Origin: Paenibacillus gyeongsangnamensis
Lineage (GTDB): Bacteria > Bacillota > Bacilli > Paenibacillales > NBRC-103111
Reading direction: 5' to 3'
Assembly: GCF_027533625.1 (NCBI RefSeq)
Contig: NZ_JAQAGZ010000040.1
Location: 1-34,338, forward strand
DNA length: 34,338 bases
Shown here: one piece after another, positions 1-8,290 of the stretch
Numbering within the stretch: position 1 is the stretch's first letter
Layout of the letters: each line of letters opens with the position of its first letter
The notes under the pieces: model-generated
Database searches by the model: none
The model's input: only the letters and a program-made list of their open reading frames with translations
Told to the model about the DNA's origin: nothing
Program-made: the position numbers and the translations under genes

Positions 1-211
1 TCCCTCTTGCGAGGCCTTTTTAACGACGCGGCAGGATTCACTTTATGTTACGGCCTGGCATGTTGCTTGCCCTGTCTCTGACAGGTACTTCCGTCGATGC
101 GCTTCTACGTACTGCTTTCGCTATACGTAGGCATCCTAGCTACGCGGGGGCTTGGTCCCTCCCGCGACCGGACTTTCACCGGCAAGAAGATGCGTGCCTC
201 TGGGCACGCTC
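1..211 (-). mobile_element. group II intron, 5' end (domain I), runs off left edge
   Basis: Read on the minus strand, the segment starts GAGCGTGCCCAGAGGCACGC, a perfect 7-bp stem-loop. It continues with a CCGG-TGAAAGT-CCGG hairpin and then a long GA-rich structured stretch. The GGTGAAAGTCC-type block close behind a 5' GNGCG stem is typical of bacterial group II intron 5' ends. The insertion point lies directly downstream of the Rho-independent terminator at 220-278, which is the usual target of class C group II introns. The intron body, any reverse-transcriptase gene and the catalytic domain V would lie left of this window, so intactness cannot be judged. The exact 5' splice point (211 or 209) is uncertain. 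No protein gene is supported here. Confidence 0.6.
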
Positions 212-219
212 AACGGAAA

Positions 220-278
220 AAGCCCTGCCCGCCGGACCGTCTTCCCCTGAAGGGGAAGGCGGCAGGCTGACAGGGCTT
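220..278 (-). terminator. Rho-independent terminator of the MurJ/SpoVB-like gene
   Basis: AAGCCCTG at 220-227 pairs with CAGGGCTT at 271-278, and CTTCCCCT/AGGGGAAG pair inside it. On the minus strand the stem is followed by TTTTT. It lies 81 bases past the stop codon of the flippase gene. It also appears to be the insertion target of the adjacent group II intron. Confidence 0.85.
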
Positions 279-358
279 AGAAACGGATGAAGGACGCGGG
301 TGGCTTGGAAGCCGTTCGGTTCCTCTAGCTTGCTCTTGATTTGCGGCATACCCGCCGC

Positions 359-2002
359 TTACTGAGCCTGCGCCGAGCGGCCGAGCCTTCGCAGAACCGG
401 ACCGGCCAGCCGGCGCAGCGGTCCGGGCAAGCTCTCCAGGTCGCTTAAGGTGAGCGTCCGGGTCAGCAGCAGCAGCAGAGGATACGCGGCGGCCGCAACG
501 GCGCACTGGATGACACTCTGTACCATGTCATCCCAGCGAAGCGTTCCGAACGGATGAACATACGTGCTGCACAGACGATCCAGTCCGAAACCGAGAGCGG
601 CGATGACGATCGTGGTGAGCGCAAGACCGGTCCAGCGGCTGAAGCGGAGGATGCGGAAGGACACTTCCTTCTTGAGCGTGTACACGTTCAGTGCAGTCAT
701 GACGACGAAGCACAGCGCCGTGGCGCCGATGATTCCGTAAATACCGAACAGCGGGGCAAGCGCATAGCTTCCGATCAGCTTCACGGCGATACCGACGACG
801 ACGGCCCAGACGAGAATGCGCATCCGTCCCATCCCCATGAGCACGGCCCCTGAGGTCTGCATGACGATCTGGAAGATCGCGCTGACCGTCAGCGCGATAA
901 TGATCGGCGCCGCGTGAGCATCGACGACGGCCGATCCGGTCGTGTTGCCGAAGATAAAGCCGTTGATCGGCCTTGCCGCCACGCAGATGACCAGTACGGC
1001 CGGAAGGCCGGACAAAATCGCCAGCTGGAGCACGCGGCTCGTTTGGCCGGCGACCTGCGGGAGGTCCTTCTTGGAATAAGCCGCCGAGATGATCGGCACG
1101 ATGGACTGGCTGAGCGCTACCGCGAGAATGATTGGGATGCCGGCCAGCGACTGCGCCCGGCCGCTCAGAATGCCAAGCAGCTCGGTCGCCTGGTCCCGTC
1201 CGACGGTCCCTTGAAGCAGCGGCGTGACGAGCATGGAATCGATGGTATAGATGAGCGTTACGGTAACGGAAAAGATGACGATCGGGATCGATAATCCGAA
1301 CAATTGGCGATAGATCGTGCGGTAAGTCAGCACTTCCGAACCCGGCTCGGCCAGGGTCCTCTGCGCCTCGGAACGGCGCAGCTTGCGTGCGTAGAACAGC
1401 ATGACGGCTACCGCCGCGATGCTGCCGGCCACCCCGCCGAAGGACGCGCCGGCCGCCGCCCATTCGAGCCCGCGGCCGAGCAGCAGGTAGGCGAATAGAA
1501 CGGATGCGGCGACGCGGAAAATTTGCTCGATGATCTGCGACAGCCCGTTCGGCAGCATGTTCTGCCGCCCTTGGAAGTAGCCCCGCATGATCGCGATGAG
1601 CGGAAACAGGAGCAGCGCCGGGGCGAGTGCACGGATCGCGCCCGTCGCCTCGGGCAGACCCGCGATCCGTGCGCTGAACGGCGCCAGGGCGTAAAGGAAT
1701 GCCGTCATGACGATGCCGGCTCCGAGCGAGAACAGCGCCGCGGCACTGTATACCCGCTCGGCTTCGGCGATCCGTCCGAGCGCCGTGCGCTCGGAGATCA
1801 TTTTGCTGAGCGCGCTGGGTACCCCGGCCGTTGCCACGACGAGCAGCACCGAATACAGATTGAACGACAGACCGTACCAGGCCATCCCTTTTTCCTGAAG
1901 CAAATAAACAAGCGGCACCCGCTGCACGACGCCGAGCGCCCGCGCCACCAATGCCGCTATGGTTAATATTAAAGTACCTTTAACTAATGAGTCCTTGGAC
2001 AC
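359..2002 (-). CDS. MurJ/SpoVB-family polysaccharide flippase (YtgP-like)
   Basis: A 547-residue polytopic membrane protein with about 14 hydrophobic segments. It belongs to the MVF/oligosaccharidyl-lipid flippase (MATE-like) superfamily. The opening KGTLILTIAALVARALGVVQR closely resembles the SpoVB and YtgP (Bacillus MurJ) N-termini. Family members move lipid-linked cell-wall precursors, such as lipid II, to the outer face of the membrane. The length fits YtgP (about 540 residues). Which paralogue it is (MurJ, SpoVB or an export flippase) cannot be settled from the sequence alone. The start is GTG at 2002, with AAGAAGGG seven bases upstream; a nearby ATG at 2006 is out of frame. The gene stands alone: a hairpin without U-tract separates it from the DUF456 gene, and a strong terminator follows. 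Confidence 0.82.
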   Translation of the reverse strand: MSKDSLVKGTLILTIAALVARALGVVQRVPLVYLLQEKGMAWYGLSFNLYSVLLVVATAGVPSALSKMISERTALGRIAEAERVYSAAALFSLGAGIVMTAFLYALAPFSARIAGLPEATGAIRALAPALLLFPLIAIMRGYFQGRQNMLPNGLSQIIEQIFRVAASVLFAYLLLGRGLEWAAAGASFGGVAGSIAAVAVMLFYARKLRRSEAQRTLAEPGSEVLTYRTIYRQLFGLSIPIVIFSVTVTLIYTIDSMLVTPLLQGTVGRDQATELLGILSGRAQSLAGIPIILAVALSQSIVPIISAAYSKKDLPQVAGQTSRVLQLAILSGLPAVLVICVAARPINGFIFGNTTGSAVVDAHAAPIIIALTVSAIFQIVMQTSGAVLMGMGRMRILVWAVVVGIAVKLIGSYALAPLFGIYGIIGATALCFVVMTALNVYTLKKEVSFRILRFSRWTGLALTTIVIAALGFGLDRLCSTYVHPFGTLRWDDMVQSVIQCAVAAAAYPLLLLLTRTLTLSDLESLPGPLRRLAGPVLRRLGRSAQAQ

Positions 2003-2106
2003 CCATGTTCCCTTCTTCCCCTAAAGCTTGCTGTTGATGCGACCCCATCGTCTGTCCGCAGTCTCATGCTAAAAATGGCGGACGGCGACAGTCAAGCGGT
2101 CAGGCG

Positions 2107-2139
2107 GACCGGGGCCGATCTGAAGCTCCCGCCCCGGTC
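2107..2139. other. perfect 9-bp hairpin between two genes
   Basis: GACCGGGGC at 2107-2115 is the exact reverse complement of GCCCCGGTC at 2131-2139, with a 15-nt loop. It lies between the DUF456 stop and the flippase start. No U-tract follows on either strand, so it is at best a weak terminator or an mRNA structure. Confidence 0.45.
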
Positions 2140-2183
2140 TCCCTGCGAGTCGCAGCGTAATCTCTGCCCTTCGCGGACCTTGG

Positions 2184-2663
2184 TTACAGCACCCAGATCA
2201 AGAACACGGCGATCATGAGCAGCTGCAGCGCCACTTTCACGAGCATCCCCGAGAAAAAGCCGACCAGCGCCCCGATACCGGCCCTGAGCGCCTGGCGCAG
2301 CTCCGTCCCGGTGGCGAGCTCGCCGGCGACGGCGCCAAGGAACGGGCCGATCAGGAGCCCGGCGACGGGAATGACGAACGGACCGAGCAGCAGTCCGACC
2401 GTGCTTCCGACAACCGAGGCGCGCTTGCCGCCGAACCGCTTCACCCCGAGCGCGCTGACCGCATAATCAGCGATCATCAAGACGGCCGCGATCGTCGTCT
2501 GGATCAGCCAGAACCAGAACCCGAGCGGCCCAAAGCCGATCATCCAGCCGTAGACGAAGAATGCCCCGTAGATGGCCAGGGCGCCCGGAAGCACCGGGTA
2601 AACCGCCCCCGCCATTCCAACGACGAACAGCACGATGACGAGAATCCAAGCGGTGATCGCCAT
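2184..2663 (-). CDS. DUF456 family membrane protein
   Basis: A 159-residue, very hydrophobic, glycine-rich protein with four to five membrane segments. It matches the DUF456 family as I know it (Bacillus YqgC-like): paired glycine-zipper-like helices, here VGSTVGLLLGPFVIPVAGLLIGPFLGAV split over two segments, separated by a short cytoplasmic loop. No biochemical role is established for the family. The ATG at 2663 is preceded by AAAGGATCGTGAAG, a weak ribosome binding site. The neighbours on the same strand are a HAD phosphatase upstream and a flippase downstream, with no sign of shared function. Confidence 0.75.
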   Translation of the reverse strand: MAITAWILVIVLFVVGMAGAVYPVLPGALAIYGAFFVYGWMIGFGPLGFWFWLIQTTIAAVLMIADYAVSALGVKRFGGKRASVVGSTVGLLLGPFVIPVAGLLIGPFLGAVAGELATGTELRQALRAGIGALVGFFSGMLVKVALQLLMIAVFLIWVL

Positions 2664-2727
2664 ATCGCTTCACGATCCTTTCGAGGCACCCTCTTGCCAA
2701 AGAATGTACTCCCGGACGAAGTCCGTC

Positions 2728-3477
2728 TTATCCCAGGAGATACTCCCGAATAATGCGCGCTACGCCATGCTCTTCATTGCTGACGGTCACGACGTCGGCC
2801 AGCTGTTTGACCTCGTCCTGGGCGTTCCCCATGGCGACACCGAGACCGGCCGCGCGAATCATCGATACGTCGTTCAGGCTGTCACCCATCGCGATCACCT
2901 GCGCCATCGTTAAGCCCAGCAGACCGCATACCTGCTCGAGGCCGCTGGCCTTGCTGATCCCTTTCGGATTCAGCTCCAGGTTAGCGGGATGCGAATTCGT
3001 GATTTCCAGCGATTCCCAGCTTTCGAGCTCCTTGCGGATGGCGCTCAGGCTTTCCTCATTCTCGGTATAGAATCCGAATTTGAGCCATTCCTTGCCGTCG
3101 ATTTCCGGTTCCGAAATCCACCGTTCCTTGTTGTATACATCCCCGACGCTGTAGGCCCAGAACCAGGTGTCATAATAGACGGCAAGGCCGTGCATACGGC
3201 GTAGGAGACCGGTATCCAGCCGGTGGCGCAAAAGCAGCTCCCCCGGGGCCTTCCATACTTCGCTGCCATTGACCGTGACGATGGGAGATTTTAGCTGCAG
3301 CTCCTCCACGTAAGTGAGCACGTTCTGAATACCCCGTCCCGTGGAGAACATGACGGTCGCCCCGGCATCCTCCGCCTCCCGGATCGCGGCCTTGTTCTCC
3401 TGGGAGATGAGCTTATCTTCCGTAAGCAGCGTGCCGTCCATATCGAGGGCAAGCAATTTATATTGTTTATGAGACAT
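2728..3477 (-). CDS. Cof-type HAD-IIB sugar-phosphatase-like hydrolase
   Basis: A 249-residue protein of the HAD superfamily, subclass IIB (Cof/YidA type). These proteins usually dephosphorylate sugar phosphates or flavin-type substrates in the cytoplasm. Motif I is ALDMDGTLL, with Asp11 as nucleophile and Asp13 as general acid. Motif II lies in VMFSTGRG and motif III/IV is GDSLNDVSMIRAAGLGVAMGNA near the C-terminus. The middle carries the variable cap. The open frame extends upstream to 3648, overlapping asnB, but the ATG at 3477 follows GAGGGGG and begins just before motif I, so it was chosen; ATG at 3498 is the alternative. The substrate cannot be predicted. asnB lies 76 bases upstream on the same strand and may be cotranscribed. 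Confidence 0.85.
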   Translation of the reverse strand: MSHKQYKLLALDMDGTLLTEDKLISQENKAAIREAEDAGATVMFSTGRGIQNVLTYVEELQLKSPIVTVNGSEVWKAPGELLLRHRLDTGLLRRMHGLAVYYDTWFWAYSVGDVYNKERWISEPEIDGKEWLKFGFYTENEESLSAIRKELESWESLEITNSHPANLELNPKGISKASGLEQVCGLLGLTMAQVIAMGDSLNDVSMIRAAGLGVAMGNAQDEVKQLADVVTVSNEEHGVARIIREYLLG

Positions 3478-3553
3478 CGGATCGGTTAACCCCCTCATCT
3501 TTACTTCGATGCGCATTGCATCCGCCGGATTCGCGGCATGCGGACCGCGCCGT

Positions 3554-5431
3554 TTACAGTGCCGCCGCCAAGGTGCGGTCCGGCAGCTCTTCCATATACG
3601 TCGTGTGCCACAGGGCAAACATGTAAATTGTCCAGATGCGGCGGGCATAATCGCCTTGTCCGCTTTGATGACGGCTCATCATCGCTTCCACCGCCTCCAT
3701 GCGGAAGTAATCCTCGATCCCGCTGCCAGCGATTTGCTCCAGCACCGTCTTGCCCTGCGGGCCCTTCAGCCAGTCCTTCATCGGCACCGGGAAGCCCAGC
3801 TTCGGCCGGTTCAAGATAAAATCGGGGATGACCCCTTCCATCGCTTTGCGGAACACATACTTCGTCGTTCCCTCGGCGATCCGGTACTTGGCCGGAATGC
3901 GGCGGGACACCTCGTACAGCTCCACGTCCAGGAACGGCACGCGCAGCTCCAGCGAGTGAGCCATCGTCATTTTGTCCGCCTTCATCAGGATGTCGCCGGG
4001 CAGCCACAGATTCATATCGATGTACTGCATGCGCGATACGGGATCCAGATGCAGCGATTTATCATAAAAGGTCTTCGCCACCTGGAACGGGTTGCGGTAG
4101 CTGCGCAGCATCTCGCGGTCCGCCCGCACCACTTCCGCCTTCATGTCCTCGGTAAAAATCTTCGCGTTCCCGAGGAACCGCTGCTCGAGCGGCGTCGTTC
4201 CCCGCAGCAAATAGCTGCGGCCGTACATCCCCTCCGGCAGGAGGCGGGCCAGCGCGTGAAGCATCCGCTTCACGCCGTGCGGCAGCCGCTCCACCGGTGC
4301 GAGGGAGCCCGGCTCGCAGTAGATGCGGTAGCCGCCGAACAGCTCGTCGGCGCCTTCGCCGGAGAGCACGACCGTCACGTGCTCCCGGGCCAGCTGCGCC
4401 ACATGGTACAGCGCGATCGCCGAAGGATCGGCGACAGGCTCGTCCTGATGCCAGACGGCCTTCGGCAGCGTAGCGAAGTAATCCTCGCGCGTAATGATTT
4501 TATCGTAATGCTCCGTATCGAGCGCCTGCGCGGTCTGCCTTGCGATCACCGTCTCGTTGTTCGCGCCCTCGAAGCCGACTGAGAACGTCCGGATCGGCTC
4601 GATGGACCGCATATGCGCCGCAATCGCCGTGGAATCGATGCCGCTCGACAGGAAGCAGCCCCGCTCTACGTCGCTCTGCATATGATGCACGACCGAATCG
4701 CGCAGCGTCTCGCGGATCTGCTCCACGCATTCCTCGAACGGACGCTCCTCCGGCGCCAGCATCGGATCCCAGTACCGGCGGATCGACATGTCTCCGTCAT
4801 AGGATACGGTCACATAATGGCCCGGCGGCAGCTTATGGATGCCCCGGAACATCGTGGACGGCTCCGGCACGTATTGAAAGGTCAAGTAATTCAGCAGACT
4901 CTCCGAATTGATGGTCCGCTCGACCCCGCCAGCCGCCAGAATGCTCTTGATCTCCGAACCGAACAGGAACCGCCGCCCGTCGTTGTAATAATAGAACGGC
5001 TTGATCCCGAAATGATCCCTCGCTCCGAACAGCCGCTTCTTTCTCCGGTCCCAGATGACGAAGCCGAACATCCCGCGGAGCTGCTTCACGCAGTCCTCCC
5101 CGAACTCCTCGTACAGGTGCACGATGACCTCGGTATCACTGTGCGTTTTGAACCGGTGGCCTTTGGCCTGAAGCATGTCCCGCAAATATTTATAGTTATA
5201 GATCTCACCGTTAAATACAATCCATACCGAATCGTCTTCATTGGCCATCGGCTGATGCCCTTCCTGAATGTCGATGATCGACAGCCTGCGGAAGCCGAGT
5301 CCGATCCGGTTCTCGCTCCAGTAGCCGAAATCGTTCGGGCCCCGGTGTATGATCACGTCCGTCATGTTTTTAAGCATAGACTCGGAGGGTTCTCTGTCTT
5401 CAAAATACATCGCTCCGGTAATACCGCACAT
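3554..5431 (-). CDS. asnB: asparagine synthetase, glutamine-hydrolysing
   Basis: A 625-residue class B asparagine synthetase. It makes asparagine from aspartate, glutamine and ATP in the cytoplasm. Cys2 of the N-terminal MCGITG is the glutaminase nucleophile after removal of Met1. The glutaminase domain (about 1-210) contains RGPND and NGEIYNY. The synthetase domain carries the pyrophosphate loop LSSGIDST at 261-268 and SGEGADELFGGY further on. Length and N-terminus fit Bacillus AsnB/AsnO-type enzymes; which paralogue cannot be told, and AsnO-like copies act in sporulation. The ATG at 5431 is preceded by GGAGGAGG. A candidate promoter lies at 5491-5519. The gene is divergent from the isomerase-like gene. 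Confidence 0.93.
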   Translation of the reverse strand: MCGITGAMYFEDREPSESMLKNMTDVIIHRGPNDFGYWSENRIGLGFRRLSIIDIQEGHQPMANEDDSVWIVFNGEIYNYKYLRDMLQAKGHRFKTHSDTEVIVHLYEEFGEDCVKQLRGMFGFVIWDRRKKRLFGARDHFGIKPFYYYNDGRRFLFGSEIKSILAAGGVERTINSESLLNYLTFQYVPEPSTMFRGIHKLPPGHYVTVSYDGDMSIRRYWDPMLAPEERPFEECVEQIRETLRDSVVHHMQSDVERGCFLSSGIDSTAIAAHMRSIEPIRTFSVGFEGANNETVIARQTAQALDTEHYDKIITREDYFATLPKAVWHQDEPVADPSAIALYHVAQLAREHVTVVLSGEGADELFGGYRIYCEPGSLAPVERLPHGVKRMLHALARLLPEGMYGRSYLLRGTTPLEQRFLGNAKIFTEDMKAEVVRADREMLRSYRNPFQVAKTFYDKSLHLDPVSRMQYIDMNLWLPGDILMKADKMTMAHSLELRVPFLDVELYEVSRRIPAKYRIAEGTTKYVFRKAMEGVIPDFILNRPKLGFPVPMKDWLKGPQGKTVLEQIAGSGIEDYFRMEAVEAMMSRHQSGQGDYARRIWTIYMFALWHTTYMEELPDRTLAAAL

Positions 5432-5490
5432 AGAATTGCTGCCTCCTCCAAAATATCCGCTTTCAAGGGTAGACTCTCGGTCGATACACT

Positions 5491-5519
5491 AGTATACCAT
5501 ACAAACTAGGCATTCTGAA
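5491..5519 (-). promoter_or_regulatory. candidate vegetative promoter of asnB
   Basis: On the minus strand TTCAGA (5519-5514) and TATACT (5496-5491) are separated by 17 bases. The -10 element is good but the -35 is poor. It is the best candidate in the 219-nt divergent region and places the start of transcription about 50 bases upstream of the asnB start codon. Confidence 0.4.
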
Positions 5520-5650
5520 AATGAATCTGTCCGCGCGCCCCGCGCCTGCCGTCTTCCCTTAGGCATGTCGCTTTTTCCGACTAGACGGCGCGGAAGCCGC
5601 TGAATTATGATTTGAGCATAGAAGAGTCCACAGTAAAGGAGCGATTCCAT

Positions 5651-6499
5651 ATGATCAAAGGGATTACCAGAGCGGGTATCGGCCAAGCCGGTTCCTTGGA
5701 GGATTTCGTCCGCCTCGCTTCCCGTTACGGCTTCGGAGCGGTCGACGCCGGCGGAGGGGAGCTGGAGGCATGGATTTCCGCCGCGGGAGCCGAGCGGGTG
5801 AACGAGCGGCTTCGGGAGCAGGGGGTGCAGATCGGCTCGATCGGCCTATCCGCCGAATGGAGGCACAACGAAGAGAAATTCCGTGAAGGTCTACACCGGC
5901 TGGTGAAGGATGCGGAGGCCGCTTCCCAGCTTGGGGTTACCCGCTGCTGCACCTACGTCCTGCCTTCGACAGATTATCCGGCAGCGCGATTTATGGCTGT
6001 CGCCACCCGCCGCCTTCGGACATGCGCGGAAATTCTCGAAGCTTACGGCATCCGGTTCGGCCTCGAGTTCGTCGGCCCGCATCATCTGCGCACGCGCTGG
6101 GCGAATCCGTTCATATGGGATATTCCGACCACACTGGACTGGATCGGCGCCATCGGCAAAAGCAACGTAGGCCTGCTGTTCGACGCCTACCACTGGTACA
6201 CGTCGGAAGCCGGCTACGAGGATATCCTGAAGCTAGACGCTAGGCAGATCGTCCATGTGCACATCAACGACGCCCGCGACGTACCGGTGGCGGAAGCGCT
6301 CGACAACGACAGGCTCTATCCGGGGGAAGGTGTGATTCCTTTGACCGACTTCCTGAGAGGGCTGCAGGCCATTGGCTACACGGGCGTGGTATCTCAAGAA
6401 ATATTGACGCCGCAGCCCCTGACGGCCCCGGCCGAGGAGCTGTTCGCCAAGTCGCAGCAAGCGTTCGCCAAGGTGTTCTCCGCCGCAGGACTGGAGTAG
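5651..6499 (+). CDS. sugar phosphate isomerase/epimerase family protein (AP endonuclease 2-like TIM barrel)
   Basis: A 282-residue protein of the xylose isomerase-like TIM-barrel family, which includes IolE/IolI-type and hydroxypyruvate isomerase-type enzymes. Metal-site segments visible in order are GLEFVGPHH (Glu), LLFDAYHWY (Asp/His), VHVHINDA (His) and VSQEIL (Glu). These would hold the divalent metal used in the isomerase reaction. The substrate cannot be named. The open frame extends to 5612, but ATG at 5651 has AAAGGAG eight bases upstream and starts right at the first barrel strand. The gene is single and ends in a strong bidirectional terminator. No inositol or sugar catabolic genes lie nearby. 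Confidence 0.78.
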   Translation: MIKGITRAGIGQAGSLEDFVRLASRYGFGAVDAGGGELEAWISAAGAERVNERLREQGVQIGSIGLSAEWRHNEEKFREGLHRLVKDAEAASQLGVTRCCTYVLPSTDYPAARFMAVATRRLRTCAEILEAYGIRFGLEFVGPHHLRTRWANPFIWDIPTTLDWIGAIGKSNVGLLFDAYHWYTSEAGYEDILKLDARQIVHVHINDARDVPVAEALDNDRLYPGEGVIPLTDFLRGLQAIGYTGVVSQEILTPQPLTAPAEELFAKSQQAFAKVFSAAGLE

Positions 6500-6521
6500 C
6501 GCTATTCTTTCCCAGGAAATA

Positions 6522-6569
6522 AACAGAGGTCGATTCGCTGAACATAGCGAATCGGCCTCTGTTAGTTTT
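6522..6569. terminator. bidirectional Rho-independent terminator
   Basis: AACAGAGG...CGATTCGCT at 6522-6539 pairs with AGCGAATCG...CCTCTGTT, ending at 6563. AGTTTT follows on the plus strand and TTTATTT on the minus strand. It separates the isomerase gene from the converging small pseudogene. Confidence 0.9.
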
Positions 6570-6848
6570 AAAGAGCACTTGGAGCGATCCATACCTGACC
6601 CACCCAGCTCTCGATCATCACCCATCCGTTCCATTCCCCGTAGGCTTGAAGCTGCTGCTTCGACAACGTTCCGATGGGCTGCGTATCCCATAGTCACACC
6701 GTCCCTCTTGACGTTTCGCTTTGGTTTCTTCCATGCGGTCAAGTTCTTAAAAGCCCCTCAGCATCGCGCTAACCGCAGTGCCTACTCCCGCAACAAGCCC
6801 CCAGAAAAGCAGTGTCTTCCAGAATCTTTTCCAGGAAGAACTCGTCAT
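6568..6848 (-). pseudogene. small membrane protein with SH3-like C-terminus, two frameshifts
   Basis: On the minus strand a ribosome site AGAGGA precedes ATG at 6848. The first frame gives a 33-residue peptide with one membrane segment (FWKTLLFWGLVAGVGTAV) and a stop at 6747. The next frame continues with a basic linker (AWKKPKRNVKRDGV). The third frame, ending at the stop 6568-6570, reads LWDTQPIGTLSKQQLQ then EWNGWVMIESWVGQVWIAP, which looks like a bacterial SH3-type domain. Dropping one G from the GGGG run near 6756 and one base near 6694 would join them into one protein of about 92 residues. Function is unknown; SH3-like domains of this kind often bind cell wall. It could be a decayed gene or two indel errors in the assembly. 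Confidence 0.55.
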
Positions 6849-6955
6849 TCTAATTCCTCTCATAGCCCCAAAGGCTTTAGGAGTCAGGACTTAATTTATG
6901 CGCCCGAATCTACCACAACCTGCAACCTGCTGATGTTAGAACAGGCCTTGCTTAG

Positions 6956-7159
6956 TGAACCCAGGTTCAGTAAAACTTCGAAATCCGCGCTAGCCCCGTT
7001 TATAGTGAACCCAAGTTCAGTTGTAATGAACCCGGGTTCACTAGAACGCGTGTGTCCCCTCGGCCAACAGCGGTAGTGAACCACAGGGTACAACTAGTGA
7101 ACCTGGGGGCGCTAGTTGCGCCCTCTGGTTCACTAACGCTTCGAAATCCGCGCTAGCCC
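6956..7159. repeat. left cluster of palindromic TGAACC-N-GGTTCA repeats
   Basis: Full palindromic units lie at 6956-6969, 7006-7019 and 7027-7040; the last, TGAACCCGGGTTCA, is a perfect 14-bp palindrome. Half units lie at 7077 and 7098, and an inverted half at 7128. A separate 21-nt direct repeat beginning CTTCGAAATCCGCGC occurs at 6976-6996 and again at 7139-7159, and its second copy abuts the transposase remnant. No gene is visible between 6849 and 7159. Confidence 0.8.
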
Positions 7160-7786
7160 GCATACGAGGCCTGGTTGGATACTTTGAGATTTACCGATGA
7201 ATGCCTCAGGCTGACATTTCAGGAGTACCGTCAGTCCATTATTGAAGCACAAGAACGGATGAAACGACTGGAAAAGGAAATCAGTAACCAAGCCCAAACT
7301 GGACATCAAGCCCCTCTCGTGCAGGTACTGCAGGGATTACGCGGAATCGGAGAACTGACAGCGGTCACGATGGCTTCTGAAATAGGAAACATCGGAAGCA
7401 GGTTCCTTCATCCCAAGTTTTTAATGAGTTACTCGGGATTGGTTCCTAGCGAAAACTCTTCCGGTGACCGGCGCTGGCAAGGCGGGATCACGAAAGCGGG
7501 AAATAGTCACATCCGTAGAGTGCTCACCGAAGCCGCATGGAGTTACAGATATTCGCCGGCCGTCCGACTCACCATGCGTAGGCGCCTAAATGGATTGTCT
7601 CCCGCCATTCAGGCCATCTCCTGGAAGGCCCAAAATCGGCTCCATAAGAAATATAAAACGATGCTCCATCGCAATAAGCATAAAGGAGCGATCGCGGCAG
7701 CCATTGCGAGGGAATTGGCCGGGTTTGTATGGGCCATTGCGACGGAGTTCGAGAAGGAAAAAGCAAGAAGCTCCTTTTCCTCTTAA
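7160..7786 (+). pseudogene. IS110-family transposase, C-terminal remnant
   Basis: About 208 codons are open up to the stop at 7784-7786. The frame has a TAG just upstream (7154), and the first usable start would be TTG at 7175. The segment around GLRGIGELTAVTMASEIGN and then SYSGLVPSENSSGDRRWQGG, ITKAGNSHIRRVL is the typical C-terminal Transposase_20 domain of IS110/IS116/IS902 elements, which includes the serine-containing tip. The N-terminal RuvC-like DEDD domain (roughly 150-200 residues) is missing, so the protein should not transpose DNA. The left break falls exactly at the end of a 21-nt repeat. Downstream about 500 nt of non-coding sequence may be the rest of the element. Confidence 0.82.
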
Positions 7787-8280
7787 GATATGTCCCCGAA
7801 AAATACAACTCAAAAAGAGAAGGAGTTGATTCAACATCTGCTTCATTTTTTGGCGCGGAGGCAAAGTTATTAAGGCAGAGAGAACAACCTGCGTGGTTCA
7901 CTTGTAATAAGGTAATGCCCCCAATAGCGGGCTTATACGTACCTTCGACTGTAGTTAGCAGAAAGCTCTCTGGACGTATCCAAATAACTTGTGGTAACCA
8001 GCCCACGAATATCAGTATGCCAACCGGCGTAAATCCTTTGCCTTCGTGCCAAGGAATGAAGTGGAAACATGACCCTCTTCCGTCCCCCTAAAAGGGGGAA
8101 ACGCAGGGGATTACATCCCCTGCACCCCGTCACTCGCCGTGTGGCGAGCCCAGCATTTCATGCTGGACATGAACAAAAGTGTGAACGACTAAAGTGGCAG
8201 CCTGTAAAGGAAGGCACTTGACAGGCTTTAGTTTGGTGCGCAAAAAATAGCTGACTACGTGCTAAGAGTTGCAGGTTTCG
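7787..8280. other. gene-free stretch right of the IS110 remnant
   Basis: No credible gene is seen in these 494 nt. The first part (7787 to about 8060) is probably the non-coding right part of the IS110 element; elements of this family carry a structured guide (bridge) RNA in a non-coding end, but I cannot fold or align it here. GGTTCACTTGTAA at 7895-7907 resembles the flanking TGAACC/GGTTCA repeats. The second part contains the four-hairpin cluster listed separately. A 27-codon frame starting near 7790 was not accepted as a gene. Confidence 0.5.
8083..8166. repeat. four perfect hairpins in tandem
   Basis: Within 84 nt there are four consecutive perfect stem-loops: 8083-8099 (7 bp, loop AAA), 8103-8123 (8 bp, GCAGGGGA/TCCCCTGC), 8133-8148 (6 bp, CTCGCC-GTGT-GGCGAG) and 8150-8166 (7 bp, CCAGCAT-TTC-ATGCTGG). 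None is followed by a U-tract, so they are not ordinary terminators. No known RNA family was recognised. Confidence 0.75.
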
Positions 8281-8290
8281 TTCATATCAG

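Noticed and set aside
45..290. 81-residue open frame at the left edge
   Set aside because: It lies within intron-like structured sequence and runs through the terminator hairpin; no ribosome site or family match.
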